Source of the DNA: Magnolia sinica
Lineage: Eukaryota > Streptophyta > Magnoliopsida > Magnoliales > Magnoliaceae
Reading direction: 5' to 3'
Length of the DNA: 64,000 nucleotides
Assembly (NCBI RefSeq): GCF_029962835.1
Contig: NC_080577.1
Coordinates: forward strand, 28,006,501-28,070,500
Under the pieces are notes generated by a model. It did not search any database, was not told the DNA's origin, and saw only the letters and a program-made list of their open reading frames with translations. Below are positions 26,301-34,855 of the stretch, piece after piece; position 1 is the stretch's first letter, and every line of letters begins with the position of its first letter. The position numbers were made by a program, and so were the translations under genes.

Positions 26301-29300
26301 TGTTTAGATTTAACTGTGATGAAGCTATCAATATAACTACCCTTCACGCCAGCAATCAATTCATGGTTGCTACAAGTTTTCATGTGTTTCTCATTATATA
26401 TCAATCCCACGGCTTACTTCAAAGCAGATTGGAATTCACTGTTCAAACAATGAATAGCAATATGCAATCCAAATAGGGGTGTACACCGAGTCGAGCTGGC
26501 CTCGGCTAGACTCGGCTCGGCTCGGTCCTCGAGCCTGACTAGCTAGCTCGGCTCGGTTCAGTCAGCAGCTAGGGCCAATTCGAGCCAAAATCAAGCCTCT
26601 GCGGCGTTTTCACAAACACATGCTGTGCACTTTCAATTTCTCACTGTATGTAAAATAGCGGCAGCTGTTTACAAGTATTTTATCAAACGCCTTGTAGGCA
26701 ACATCAAAATCAAGAAAAAATGGTATTTGTTTCATATACATACCTTCCTTGCCACTAGCCGACACTTCGCTGAGTCATTTCATCAAACACTTGGTGAGCA
26801 ACATCAATTGCAAATGAATCGATGGGTCCCTCATTGCAAATGAATGTCTCCATTCCAGTCATCGATCCAAAAAGAAATTTATTTTCTGCAATTTGGACAT
26901 GGAAAAGGCCTACGATCACGTAGACTGAGATTTTCTTCTTTATATGATGAAGTGTATGGGTTTCGGTGAGGTATGGAGAAAATGGATCAAGGAATGCATC
27001 AGCTCGGCGCGTTTCTCTATTCTCCTGAATGGATCATCGAAAGGATTCTTTAAAAGCTCGCGTGGTCTATGTCAAGGAGATCCTCTGTCTCCCTTTCTTT
27101 TCCTAATCATCGGTGAAGCCTTATCTTCAATGCTTCTTAAAGGTCAGACGGAAGGTATCTTCAGGGGTGTCCAAGTGGAAGGACTTCATGATCCAATCTC
27201 TCATGTTCAGTTTGCGGATGACATCTTAATATTCTCTGAAGCCAGCTCTGAGTCTGTTTCTAATCTGCGTACAGTTATTAGATGCTTTGAAGTGGTAGCA
27301 GGGCTGAAGGTGAACATGTTCAAATTTATAATCTACGGAGTCAATATGGACAATCAGGAGGTTAGCGACATGGCAGATCTTATGGGGTGCTCCTCGGGAT
27401 CTTTCCCGGCGACTTTCGTGGGCCTTCCTTTATGCATCAGCCATCCAAAAAAGTACCAATGGGACAAGGTCATACAGCATTTTCATCATCACTTGGTTGC
27501 GTGGAAATGTCGTTACCTATCTATCGGTGGTCGGCTCACGCTGATTAAAGCAGCGTTATCTAATCTCCCAACTTACTTCATGTCTTTGTTTCGCTGCCCT
27601 GTTACGGTCCTTAAATCCATAGACTCCCTTAGGCGCAATTTCCTCTGGTGCAGGAAAGATGACAAGAAGAATTTCAATCTGATGGAATGGAGACAAGTAT
27701 GCAAACCGATAACAGAGGGGGGCGCAGGCATAAAGGAATTAAAAATGATGAATCGGGCTCTCTTAGGGAAATGGATTTGGAGACTTGGTACGGAAAAGAA
27801 CAGTCTGTGGAATAAAATTATAAAAGGCAAATATGGGAGTTTGGAAGGAGATTGGTGGACTTCAGAGTCTTCTTTGTATAGGGCTTCTGCGATCTGGAAA
27901 GGCATTTATCGCCTGAAAAAAGATGTCATCCAAAGGATAGGTTTTACAGTAGGCAAAGGTGACTGCATTCACTTCTGGACGGATATCTGGCTTGGAGACA
28001 CCCCGCTGAAAGAGAAATTCCCCTCCATTTTCCACCTTGCCGTGAAGAAGAACAGTTTCATTGCTGATAACTACACTATCGCTACAAATAGAGTAGTTTG
28101 GAATATTAAATGTCATAGGAACTTGGAGGATTAGGAAATTAGTGAGTTTGTAGAGCTTCTGGACTACGTGCATCATGCTATTCCGAACCAGTCTTTGAAG
28201 GACAGTCTAACGTGGAAAGCTGACAAATCCTCAGTTTTCACGGTCGGATCTCTTTACATGCATCTCTCTCTCTCAATCACAGTAGATCCTCTTCACAGGG
28301 TATTCATTTACTTTGGAAGTATGTTGTCCCCCCAAAATTTATCATGTTTGGTTGGCTGGCTGGGAACAGGAAAATCCTCATCATAGATAACCTCAGGAAA
28401 AGAGGCATGGTCTTAACCAATGTATGCATCTGTTGCTTGAAAGTGGAAGAATCTGTGGACCATTTGTTGATCCACTGCCCATTTGCTCAAGCCATTTCGT
28501 CAGATATGATCTCTTGCTTCGAGGTCAGTTGGTGTTTCCCTAGGGATGTAGAAGCGCTTCTTAAGGCTTGGCATGGCATTAAAATAGGTAGGCCAACATC
28601 TTGTATATGGCAGATGGCGATCATGGCAATATGGTGGGGTGTGTGGACAAAAAGAAACAACTGCTGTTTCCGCAACGAATCAAAATCTTCTCATGGCGTG
28701 GCTTCTTACATCAAATGTCTGATTGCGGAATGGGTTTTCCATATGGATGGGCCTGATGTAGATCTAGCCTTTATTAAGGCTTAGCTTTCCTTCTGCTATC
28801 TCAGCAGTGTTCTTTGTTTGTTCTGTTTTTCTTTTTCTCTTAATATAAGTTATCTTTCAAAAAAAAAAAAAAAAACACATCAATATCAAAGTAAGCGAGT
28901 CACCGAACTAGTTTGATTCGAGTTGGGGTTCGATCCGAGTCGAGTCGAGCTCGGGCAAGCTTGAACTCGGTACGAAATTTTTTCGAGCTAAAAAAATCAG
29001 CTCGACCGGCTCAAACTCAGCTTCGAATCAAGCTTTTTCAAGTCAAGTCAAGCGAGCTAACCGAGCTAACTCGGTTCATGAACACCCCTAAATCCAAATA
29101 TGGTATAAAACCTAAGCATGGAGTTATGCAAGCCAGATGGAATGAAGCTTTAAAGGTATGTTCTCTTAACCATGATGGTGGGAAGTGTGCATCCTTGTCC
29201 TGATTGTGAAGTGACTAACAGTGAAACAAGATGAACTATGAAGTCAACGCTCAGCCTGAACTACCATAGAAGTGGGCCCACTTCTCGTGATCCAGAGTGA

Positions 29301-31702
29301 TGATCAGGTGACAATACTGCAAGAAATAGCCCCATCGTAAAACCCCATCCGCCAACACTTGGTCTAAAGAGTACAAATGGATTGCTAAAATAACTAAAGT
29401 GGGGCCTACCAGCTGAATACTGGTAGCCCAAACGAAGGCACCATTAGCTTGGGCTGTGCACAATACAATACCTCATAAGACAATAGATCTAAGTATTGTA
29501 AACGGAAATTAAATCAGATGAATTAAATAATCAGCAATGAGCGGACGGATCACACACAAGCCATTCATATGATACAACCCACTGTTTCATGTCCATAGAA
29601 GTTTGGTTTCCGAATTTTCCCTTAAAAGGTCATTATATGTTAAAAGGTCATTATATGTTTTCAAGGGCAAAATGCTTAGACTACAAGGTTGTACATTTCA
29701 ACCTACAACTTGTCATTGTAGGTTAACCTACAATCAGTCGTAGGTGATTAGTTCTCCAGTAACTAAGCCTCATACCAATTAAATGGGGTCAGCTACATGA
29801 ATCCTGTTCTGCCATTTAACTTTGTCAAGGACCATATCCTTCGTTGAACCATAGGTCATCAAATATTTTTTTACTACCTCCACCCACATCCTTTTAGGTG
29901 TTCCCCTTATCCCTTTACAGCCTTCAACTCAAACCCACTTACTCCGAACTAGTGCAGTCCTTGGTCTCCATAGCACATGGTCAAACCATCTAATTCTGCT
30001 CTCTCTCATCTTATTACCTATCGGTGCTACTCATAAGTTCCCTCGAGTGCATTCATCTTTAATTCCATCCTTCCTTGCCTTGCCACCCATTTATCTCAAC
30101 ATCCTCATTTCAACTACATCATCCTAGGAACATGTTCCATGATTGCCCAACATTCTGTTCTATAAAGCATGGCTGGTATTATAGCTCTATAAACTTCCCC
30201 TTTGGTTCGATTGTTATGCAGCGATCACACAAAAAAAAAAAAAAAAAAACCCAACCCTAAGGCACATCTCCACTTTATCCAGTCAGCTCTAATTCAATGA
30301 GCAACATCTCCAGTAATAAATTGCAAGTAGAAATCTTAAGACCATACCAAAGCATTAAAGAATAAAAAATGGAACCAATATCAAGCATCAACATGGTAAT
30401 AATAAGAGGATAAAAAACTACTTAGACTTGTGATCCATTCATCAATACAATGCTGGGAGAGAATATACTATTCTCTCATAGGGTAATTGATTTTCCAAAT
30501 AATTTGCCCATATAGAGAGTTTTACCTTGTGGATCCCCGTATCCGCCTTCGAAACAACGGCAGTCCCATGCATTCGGCATAGCTGACCACAATTTGGTGC
30601 CCCACCTGGGAAACAGAATTAACACACACCTCAAAATGAAATGCCATATAGATGAATCATAGGGTCCTAAGCCACTCTAGGTTATGTGTACTTCTCCTGA
30701 AGCGAGTCTGTACAAGTAGGACCCATAGTTTGGTGATCCAGACTGGTAATTTTAATGGGCTGCACTTTGTTTCGACCATACCTTAAGAATCTCCCTAATG
30801 AGGTAATCGTAACCTTTCAAACAGTGGCCTGCAAATTGATCGGTAAGCGAGAAACACAGCAACGGTCCACATTGAATGGGTCAAAAATGTCAAAGATTGG
30901 ATGCTTAGGATACACCCCTCAGGTGAATTTTCTGGGCATGGTCCATCCATGATGGGACCCATAATATCAACAGTCTGGATCGCAGAACCGTGGGCTCCAT
31001 TTGCACAAACCAGGTGCCTCAAGGCATTAGACATCCTGATAGCTGAGGACCCAATGTTTCCTCCACCAAATATCAAGCATGTCTGTCATGAGCAATGATA
31101 GGTTGCTTGGCATTCTACCACAACAACAGTGCAGAGCCCTTCCCCTGTTTTACACTCAGAATATACTTCAAATCCAAACCACCCAAATAGTGGGGCCCAC
31201 TGTAGATGGACCACAATCCAAAAATTACACTGATTATATCCTCAATGACCGATCGGTGGTCATCTAACAATCAAAATTCAACAAAAAATGCCCACTGATC
31301 AGAGATCAGGATACTCCACCCAATCGGATCCTGCAGATACAATCGATCGAAACTGGGCCCCACTACAGAATGATTCACTTAGATAGGAAATGCAAAAATC
31401 ACAAAATAAATAAATAAATAATAATGACAGTGGAGGAAACGTACAGTTTGATACATGTAACTGTCCAATTCATCGACGGAATCATCGGACGGCTTCAAAT
31501 TCGCCAGCGCGACGATCTGCAGAGATAAAATCAAATATATAACAAATAAGGATAAATGAAAAGAAGGAATTTTTTTATTTTTTTTTTTAAGGACAAGAAA
31601 GATGAGGAAATTACGGAGATAGACCTCGTGTCCGTATTGGATGCATTTCATCATGGCGTAGCAGCTGTCTTTGCCACCGCTCACTAACCCTACCACCTTC
31701 AT
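4932..31702 (-). CDS. DPH6: Diphthine--ammonia ligase, complete spliced gene (12 coding exons)
   Basis: Catalyses the last step of diphthamide synthesis: ATP-dependent amidation of diphthine on elongation factor 2, in the cytosol (family knowledge). Coding exons on the minus strand are 31702-31625, 31516-31445, 30605-30526, 25675-25450, 25338-25306, 23999-23917, 16923-16851, 15998-15659, 15559-15228, 8024-7699, 5717-5366 and 5144-4932. They total 2208 nt and encode 735 residues; phases agree at every junction and all introns are GT-AG. The start is the ATG at 31702, whose product begins [20 protein letters not shown] (residues 8-13) is the ATP-PP loop; CGEGGEYET (about 198-206) is a conserved family motif. 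RidA/YjgF-like domains follow at about 330-425 and 425-550 (GPYSQ, then AGQLGLDP). This three-domain order matches yeast and plant Dph6, and the length fits plant homologues. No in-frame stop or frameshift was seen. Exon 5 is only 33 nt. Introns 3, 6 and 9 are 4.9, 7.0 and 7.2 kb and packed with transposons. Confidence 0.93.
5718..7698 (-). other. DPH6 intron 10, no further gene
   Basis: This 1981-bp intron separates the last two RidA-encoding exons. It holds repeats I cannot name, including a segment with ACTCGG-type words at about 7110-7240. A purine-rich run lies at 7540-7580. No coding content is seen. Confidence 0.6.
8514..9227. mobile_element. Non-autonomous hAT-like element, CATNG group, GATATC words
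   Basis: The left end CATTGTTTAGAGTATC and the reverse complement of the right end, CAGCGTTTGAAGTATC, form an imperfect terminal inverted repeat. Flanks are GGTGATGT (8506-8513) and GGTGATAT (9228-9235), a 7/8-matching 8-bp target duplication as expected for hAT elements. Subterminal DNA repeats ATATC, GATATCG and GTATCC words. No transposase is present. It sits in DPH6 intron 9. Confidence 0.68.
9828..11017 (+). mobile_element. Non-autonomous hAT element carrying a gene fragment (Pack-type)
   Basis: Ends are TAGAGCTGACTCGACTCGG and, from the right in reverse complement, TAGAGCTGGGCATGTCTG. The perfect 8-bp duplication ACAGTGAC flanks it (9820-9827 and 11018-11025), the hAT hallmark. About 180 bp at the left and 240 bp at the right are dense arrays of GATCCG, GGATCGG, GACCCG and ACTCGG words. 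The middle (about 10010-10740) is unrelated DNA with a gene-like promoter, leader and coding start, described separately. No transposase is present, so mobility would have needed a partner element. It is nested in the minisatellite of a PIF/Harbinger element inside DPH6 intron 9. Confidence 0.85.
10240..10687 (+). pseudogene. Captured coiled-coil gene fragment inside hAT element
   Basis: A plausible promoter and leader (about 10010-10239, CT-rich near the end) precede ATGGCC at 10240. The first frame, starting [19 protein letters not shown], stops after about 42 codons. A second frame from 10365 continues with a highly charged heptad-like sequence ([20 protein letters not shown], later [20 protein letters not shown]) to a stop at 10688. 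This reads as the 5' end of a coiled-coil protein gene, now frameshifted and cut off by the right hAT array. The parent gene is not identified. Some plant coiled-coil proteins begin with a similar MAKK and ...LKALN pattern, but that is only an impression. Confidence 0.6.
11459..11886. repeat. 214-bp tandem duplication of PIF element right end
   Basis: Positions 11459-11672 and 11673-11886 are two direct copies, clearly alike along their whole length. Both start CTTTGAGAAAC and both end with CCATGAATCCAAA. Only the second is followed by the terminal CAGGCCC and the TAA duplication. The first is therefore an internal copy of the subterminal region. Confidence 0.8.
11898..12696. other. DPH6 intron 9, unclassified
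   Basis: Low-complexity and AT-rich intronic DNA between two transposons. No coding or element structure is recognised. Confidence 0.4.
12705..13079. mobile_element. Non-autonomous hAT-like element, CATNG group, CCGTAACGG words
   Basis: Ends are CAAGGTGTTCCGTAATGG and, reverse complement of the right, CATGGTGTGCCGTAAAGG. The perfect 8-bp duplication ATGCTCGG lies at 12697-12704 and 13080-13087. The 375-bp element is made largely of CCGTAA, TTACGG, GTAACGG and TAACGGC words and can fold on itself. The middle is A/T-rich. No coding capacity. Confidence 0.75.
13088..13514. other. DPH6 intron 9, unclassified
   Basis: Intronic DNA between two hAT-like elements. No feature recognised. Confidence 0.4.
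13523..14368. mobile_element. Non-autonomous hAT-like element, CATNG group, GATATC words
   Basis: Left end CAATGTTCAAAATATCGG; right end in reverse complement TAATGTTTTAAATATTG. Flanks GATATATG (13515-13522) and CATATATG (14369-14376) match at 7 of 8 positions. Subterminal words ATATCGG, GATATATC and GATACG are repeated at both ends. A T-run at about 13697-13725 lies inside. Confidence 0.68.
14425..14568. repeat. 72-bp tandem duplication
   Basis: Two direct copies start GACTTT (14425 and 14497). Both contain ATCCATGTATCAATACATAT and both end near TAGAGTGA. Confidence 0.8.
14573..15227. other. DPH6 intron 9 end, unclassified
   Basis: No gene. A short segment starting CATTGTTGCCAGTTAAAAA at 15021 and ending near 15104 looks like a very small relative of the CATNG elements. 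Its flanks (TGATTTAC and TGATTTCA) match only partly. Confidence 0.35.
16356..16763. mobile_element. MITE-like element in DPH6 intron 7
   Basis: Left GGTCTGTTTGGATTGAAGG and the reverse complement of the right, GGCCTGTTTGGATAGAATG, form an inverted pair. Both continue into AAACTAGG. The GGnCTGTTTGG start resembles PIF/Harbinger MITEs. A clean TWA duplication is not evident, so the family is tentative. Confidence 0.5.
17621..17745. repeat. About 42-bp minisatellite, three copies, within LINE
   Basis: Three imperfect copies of a unit containing TTGAAGCC and TCCAACAACTTCC stand in tandem. They belong to the decayed coding part of the minus-strand LINE, between the RT tail and the C-terminal zinc-finger region. 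Confidence 0.7.
17951..19122 (+). mobile_element. Solo LTR with 5-bp target duplication
   Basis: Begins TGATGGGGACATC, ends CTGCATCA and is flanked by TTATG on both sides (17946-17950 and 19123-19127). This is the TG...CA plus 5-bp duplication of an LTR retrotransposon insertion. A TATA-like CTTATAAATAGG near 18293 and the downstream leader-like DNA favour plus orientation. No internal coding region is present, so it is a solo LTR. It interrupts the minus-strand LINE. Confidence 0.85.
19554..19830. repeat. Near-exact direct repeat, 210-bp spacing
   Basis: A 67-bp stretch, ATTTTAGACATGCATATGAT through GTCTATTGGTTTGAC, appears at about 19554-19620 and again at 19764-19830 with no difference seen. 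Such identity inside an otherwise decayed element points to a recent local duplication. Confidence 0.85.
20311..20389. repeat. Compound (TC)n-(AC)n microsatellite
   Basis: About 23 TC units (20311-20357) are followed directly by about 15 AC units (20360-20389). It lies between two copies of the right end of the element at 19328. Confidence 0.95.
20861..22585. mobile_element. Probable CATNG-group element with GTAGCG words, carrying a LINE
   Basis: Left end CATGTTTTAAATAGTG resembles the group consensus, and the right end in reverse complement begins CATAGCATTCAACCC. Subterminal DNA repeats GTAGCG, GCTACA and TGTAGC at both ends (20885-21000 and 22540-22575). It interrupts the minus-strand LINE between the YADD-like box and NINKSELL. 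A plus-strand LINE fragment fills the middle. No clear target duplication was found. Confidence 0.55.
21215..22420 (+). mobile_element. 5'-truncated L1-type LINE fragment, plus strand
   Basis: Reading frames from 21215 give [20 protein letters not shown], then [24 protein letters not shown] and FGKGDKIYS, typical of the region after the L1 RT domain in plants. After frameshifts follow [35 protein letters not shown] and [14 protein letters not shown], the C-terminal zinc-finger region. It ends in an A-rich tail at about 22395-22420. It is a dead copy nested in the 20861 element, antisense to DPH6. Confidence 0.8.
23291..23916. other. DPH6 intron 6 start, no feature
   Basis: Intronic sequence between exon 6 and the truncated LINE. 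A short AAAAG run lies near 23840-23870. The 23460-23590 segment looks repetitive but is unclassified. Confidence 0.4.
24000..25305 (-). other. DPH6 intron 5
   Basis: This 1306-bp intron contains one small CATNG-group element (24716-25064) and otherwise AT-rich DNA with no recognised feature. Confidence 0.5.
24716..25064. mobile_element. Non-autonomous hAT-like element, CATNG group
   Basis: Left end CATGGTTCAAATTATC and right end in reverse complement CGTGGTTTTACATATC. The flanks ATGTGGCT (24708-24715) and ATGTGGAT (25065-25072) match at 7 of 8 positions. Subterminal words include GATACA, TGTATCG and CGTATTG. Confidence 0.65.
25676..26465. other. DPH6 intron 3, unclassified part
   Basis: Intronic sequence upstream of the hAT insertion. 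No coding or element signature is recognised. Confidence 0.4.
26660..26808 (-). pseudogene. Captured pentatricopeptide-repeat (PPR) fragment
   Basis: On the minus strand from 26808 the frame reads [17 protein letters not shown] followed by a stop, the VFDEM...RSV core of a plant PPR motif. A second weaker copy ([12 protein letters not shown]) follows. PPR proteins are organellar RNA-binding proteins (family knowledge). Here it is a short, broken relic within a hAT element. The element at 51476 carries a related and clearer fragment, which supports the reading. Confidence 0.55.
26809..28877 (+). mobile_element. L1-type LINE, 5'-truncated, nested in hAT element
   Basis: From about 26880 the frame gives [11 protein letters not shown], a stop where tryptophan is expected, then a 396-residue open frame (26944-28134). 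It contains [30 protein letters not shown] (the catalytic YADD-type box, here FADD) and [20 protein letters not shown], ending in NLED and a stop. The frame continues with defects through [30 protein letters not shown] and [14 protein letters not shown] poly(A) tail spans about 28859-28876. ACATCAAT flanks it (26801-26808 and 28878-28885), a probable target duplication. The first 70 bp after the left duplication do not look like LINE coding sequence. Confidence 0.88.
29101..29764. other. DPH6 intron 3, unclassified part
   Basis: No gene. An 18-bp unit AAAAGGTCATTATATGTT is duplicated in tandem at about 29625-29660. Confidence 0.4.
29765..30222 (-). mobile_element. RTE-type LINE fragment, C-terminal part
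   Basis: The minus strand, with frameshifts, gives the tail typical of plant RTE-type elements: [20 protein letters not shown]-like, [40 protein letters not shown] and HVADPI at the end (about 29790). It is a decayed fragment in DPH6 intron 3, in the sense orientation of DPH6. Related tails lie at 54056 and 56180. Confidence 0.7.
30606..31444 (-). other. DPH6 intron 2
   Basis: This 839-bp intron holds GGGCCCAC-type repeat arms (about 30950, 31190 and 31350) and no coding sequence beyond the exons. Confidence 0.5.
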
Positions 31703-31990
31703 CTCTCTCTCTCTCTCTCACACACGAGTGATAAGGAGAAGTAGAAAAAGAAGAAGGAGACGGCGCTTTGACTCGATTGAAGTTTAAATGGGAAACCGGT
31801 CTCGTACAAAATGACTGGCTGAAATGACGATTCGACCGGAATCGTGGACAACATCTGTTTTACGAACCAAGTTCTGTGGGACCCACCATGTTGTATATAT
31901 AAATCCATTCCGTCCATCAGGTGTGAAACCTTATTTTTACTGTACATTAACAAGATCATCCTGATATAATAATTTAAACGGCTACAAAAT
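31703..31990 (-). promoter_or_regulatory. DPH6 5' UTR and proximal promoter region
   Basis: Immediately upstream of the ATG the minus strand carries a GA repeat of about 16 nt, then a TC-rich leader. About 190 bp upstream, GGATTTATATATACAAC (31890-31906) contains a TATA-like core. It lies within a GTGGGACCCACCATG foldback-repeat arm (31874-31920). No transcription start was mapped, so the promoter assignment is inferred from position. Confidence 0.4.
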
Positions 31991-32967
31991 TAAATTGGAA
32001 ATATATAAAATTACTCCTGAAACATCTAAGTTCACACGGTGGGACATGTTTGAATTTTATATCAGATTTTTGCATGGCCTCTTAATCCTTGTGATTTAAA
32101 CCTAATTAACGGGTTTGATGAATGGTATATTGTTATCCCACATACAAACCTATGGTTGGGATCCCCTTGGTGTGGCCCTTCTTAGTTTTGGATTAGGCTG
32201 ATTTCCACCCGAAAGATCTTATATTGCGGAAAATCTGATGGATGGAATGGATTTTATATTTACCTTTGGTGGGTCCCACGGATTGGGTGTTTTGTGTTGT
32301 AAATGTACCCAGAGGGGACCCTACATTGATGTATTTATTTTATGCTCATACTGTTTATCCATTTTTCTATAACATTATTTTAAAAGGAAAGGAGATTCAA
32401 TCATCTATGGGTCGTACCATAAAAATTATTGGTGATTGAAGACCTTATTATTAAAAACATCTTAAGTTGTACCTAAATGCTTTTATAGTGTTTATTGGCC
32501 AATTTAATACATTGATAAGGTAATATAAACCTAGATAAAAAGAAAAAACAAAAATTAACTTATCCAAAACATTAGTGGCTCATTAATAGTAAATCACTGC
32601 TGTTTCTTATGGTATGATCCACCTGGTAATTAGATCTGCATCAATTTTTCAATAATATCTTTAAATGATATGAAAAATGTATAAACTAGGTAAATATAGA
32701 ATAAATGCATCAATGTAGGCCTCATGGTCGGGGCCGTACTGTTGCTCACCAGAGGACTCCGGTTTACAAATGACTGTCAATGGGCCGCGCTCAGCCTCAA
32801 ATTTTACAATTTTGAATAGTGCTGGCCAACGGTCCAGCGCCAAACAGCTCAAATCCGGCTCGAAAAATAACTCAGGTCCGGCCCGCTGGCAGCCTTAACT
32901 GAATCCACGGTAACTCATGCCACGTGCGGAAGCAGGTGGGATGATTGCCCAAAACCAAAGGTGCTAA
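31850..32967. repeat. Intergenic foldback-repeat arms and AT-rich DNA
   Basis: Arms of the GTGGGACCCACCATG family lie at about 31878-31930 and 32225-32330. A small segment at about 32774-32896 has ends GACTGTCAATGGGCC and, in reverse complement, AAGGCTGCCAGCGGGCC, which looks like a tiny hAT-type relic. No gene is present. Confidence 0.5.
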
Positions 32968-33445
32968 GCCCTGTGGGACCACTGTGATATGTGAATTTTA
33001 TCCACGCCGTCCATCTGTTTTGTTATCTGATTTTATGTCCTGATTAAAAAAAAAAGTAAATTAAAAGCTCAAGTGAACCACACCATAGAAAACAGTGGTG
33101 ATTAAATGCCTACCATAAAATAAAAATAAAAAACTTCACCGAGGCCACAAAATTTCGGATCAAATTGATATTTGTGTTTTCCATCGTCAAGATTCCATGT
33201 GACCTTATAAGCAAGCTGAATGGCAAATATACATTACAGTGAAATCTAAGAAGGTTTCAACGAGCGTCACTCCAACAAGGTTTTAAATCTAACTTTCATT
33301 ATCCCTATTGTTTCTTATGGTGTGGTCCACTTAAGCTTTCGTATATGTTTTTTGAGCTTATGCTGTAAAATGAGCTAGCACAACGGAACGGTCACATGGA
33401 TAAAATCACACATCACGGAGAGCCCGACAACACCCAACACCAACT
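32968..33445. repeat. Foldback element, about 480 bp, centre near 33210
   Basis: The left arm runs CTGTGGGACCACTGTGATAT through ATCCACGCCGTCCATCTG and ACCACACCATAG. The right arm is its imperfect inverse, ending near GGATAAAATCACACATCACG. The centre (GATCAAATTGATATTTGTG, then CCATGTGACCTTATAAG) is shared with the copies at 44100, 49084 and 52410. Confidence 0.65.
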
Positions 33446-34060
33446 AGCTGGGTGGTGTTGGGTCACCACCCAATCCAGGGCGTCTATGACCCACCATCTT
33501 GTATATGTAAAATGCAATTCGTCTATCAGGTGAGCTCCTTGATTATAGATCCTAAGACTGCTAAACATCAGCCATTTCCACAACTCAGGTGGGCCACACA
33601 GCAGGTAACAACAGGGAGGAGACGCTAACCATAGGTTTTTGCGTAGGGCTACCCTGCTCTGTATCTTTCCTCAAATTCGAAGATGCAAAATATCAATATG
33701 ATCCAGGACTCAGTGGACCACAATGCCTGAACTTGATATTTTGGGTACAAATTTACATTGTTCCAGTGGTGTGGACCACCTGAGTCTTTTATCGGGCTGA
33801 TTTTTTAGTATGTAAGGTGAAGATAAAGATTATCACCTGATATACGGTGTGGATTTCACGTATAAAACATGATTGCCCAAAGAACTTGGTGTTTTGGATT
33901 AGGAAGGCCTACTACTTCCTGTGGTGTGGCTCACTTGAGTTTTGGACCCTTTTTTTTTTGGCCTCACGTCCTAACATAAGCAGGCCTAATTGATATACGG
34001 AGTGGATGTTAGACAAACATCATGGTGGGCCCCACAAAGCTTTCTGTCAGGACTCACATA
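33446..34060. repeat. Second foldback-type repeat
   Basis: CTATGACCCACCATCTTGTA near 33485 and ACATCATGGTGGGCCCCAC near 34018 are inverted arms of the same general family. The middle differs from the 480-bp copies. No coding sequence. Confidence 0.5.
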
Positions 34061-34855
34061 GCACCTTTACGAGCAGCAAACGAGCCAGGTTGGGAAGCAT
34101 GCTGGGCATTTGAATAGAGTATAAGGTCGACTCTATCGTGAAGATGACCATGCTCAACGGTAGGGATCTTCCAATCATGAGGGCAACATGTGTGCTTTTA
34201 ATCTGGACCGTTTCTTTAGGGGTTTATTTTGTTTCTCCATTGTTTATTTTAGGCCATCTAATAAACAGCCAAAAGTGATGATCATATTGAATTTCTTTTT
34301 TTTATCATTAATTTAGATCATTCATCATGTATCCCATTTTTGATTACCCATATTTCTCTAAAGGCACCATCAGCCAATGATTCTAAACCATTTGATCAAT
34401 TGCCATGAAGATGGATGGTTTATATTGATTGTATTAGAAAAGGTGCAATTAATTATTTAGACCAATAATCATACTGAGCCAGCCACCTTTGATTTCACAT
34501 GGCTCCTTAAAATGATTTTGATTAAATGACCATAGCTAGCCAACCAATGCCGTGAAAATAAATGATCCATGTAGATTATGGTAAAGACTTAATAATTGAT
34601 GTAGATCATCATGTGTGGGCATACATGAGTGTGGATCCCTCCCAAAAGTTCACTTTGTTTGCATTGTCCTAGCCATCTAATACAAAATTAGGAAATGGAT
34701 GACTGATTTCTTATATATCTACTTTAGAAGTTCAATAATTGTAATTTATATGTGGCCATTTTTTATTGTCCATCACTATCAAAATTACTTTCATTCGATG
34801 TTTAATGTTTAATCGATGAATGGGGATACAAAAAGGTCCATCTTTTTCTTTCCTT
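34061..34855. other. Intergenic, no feature recognised
   Basis: AT-rich DNA with no supported gene or element. Confidence 0.4.

Larger units (their letters stand above)
26474..29090. mobile_element. Non-autonomous hAT element, TCGAG words, split by a LINE
   Basis: Left end TAGGGGTGTACACCGAGTCG and reverse complement of the right end TAGGGGTGTTCATGAACCG. The perfect 8-bp duplication AATCCAAA lies at 26466-26473 and 29091-29098. Subterminal DNA is an array of CTCGG, TCGAG and GAGCT words. Without the nested LINE (26809-28877) the element is about 0.55 kb. Its right half aligns in reverse complement with the element at 51476, including TTCGAGCTTGCC and CCCCAACTCGAATC. It carries a pentatricopeptide-repeat fragment on the minus strand and lies in DPH6 intron 3. 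Confidence 0.85.

Noticed and set aside
26944-28134. The longest plus-strand open frame in the DPH6 region (396 codons) as a host gene
   Set aside because: It contains LINE reverse-transcriptase motifs ([14 protein letters not shown] box), is preceded in frame by a stop, and is followed by frameshifted LINE C-terminus and a poly(A) tail.
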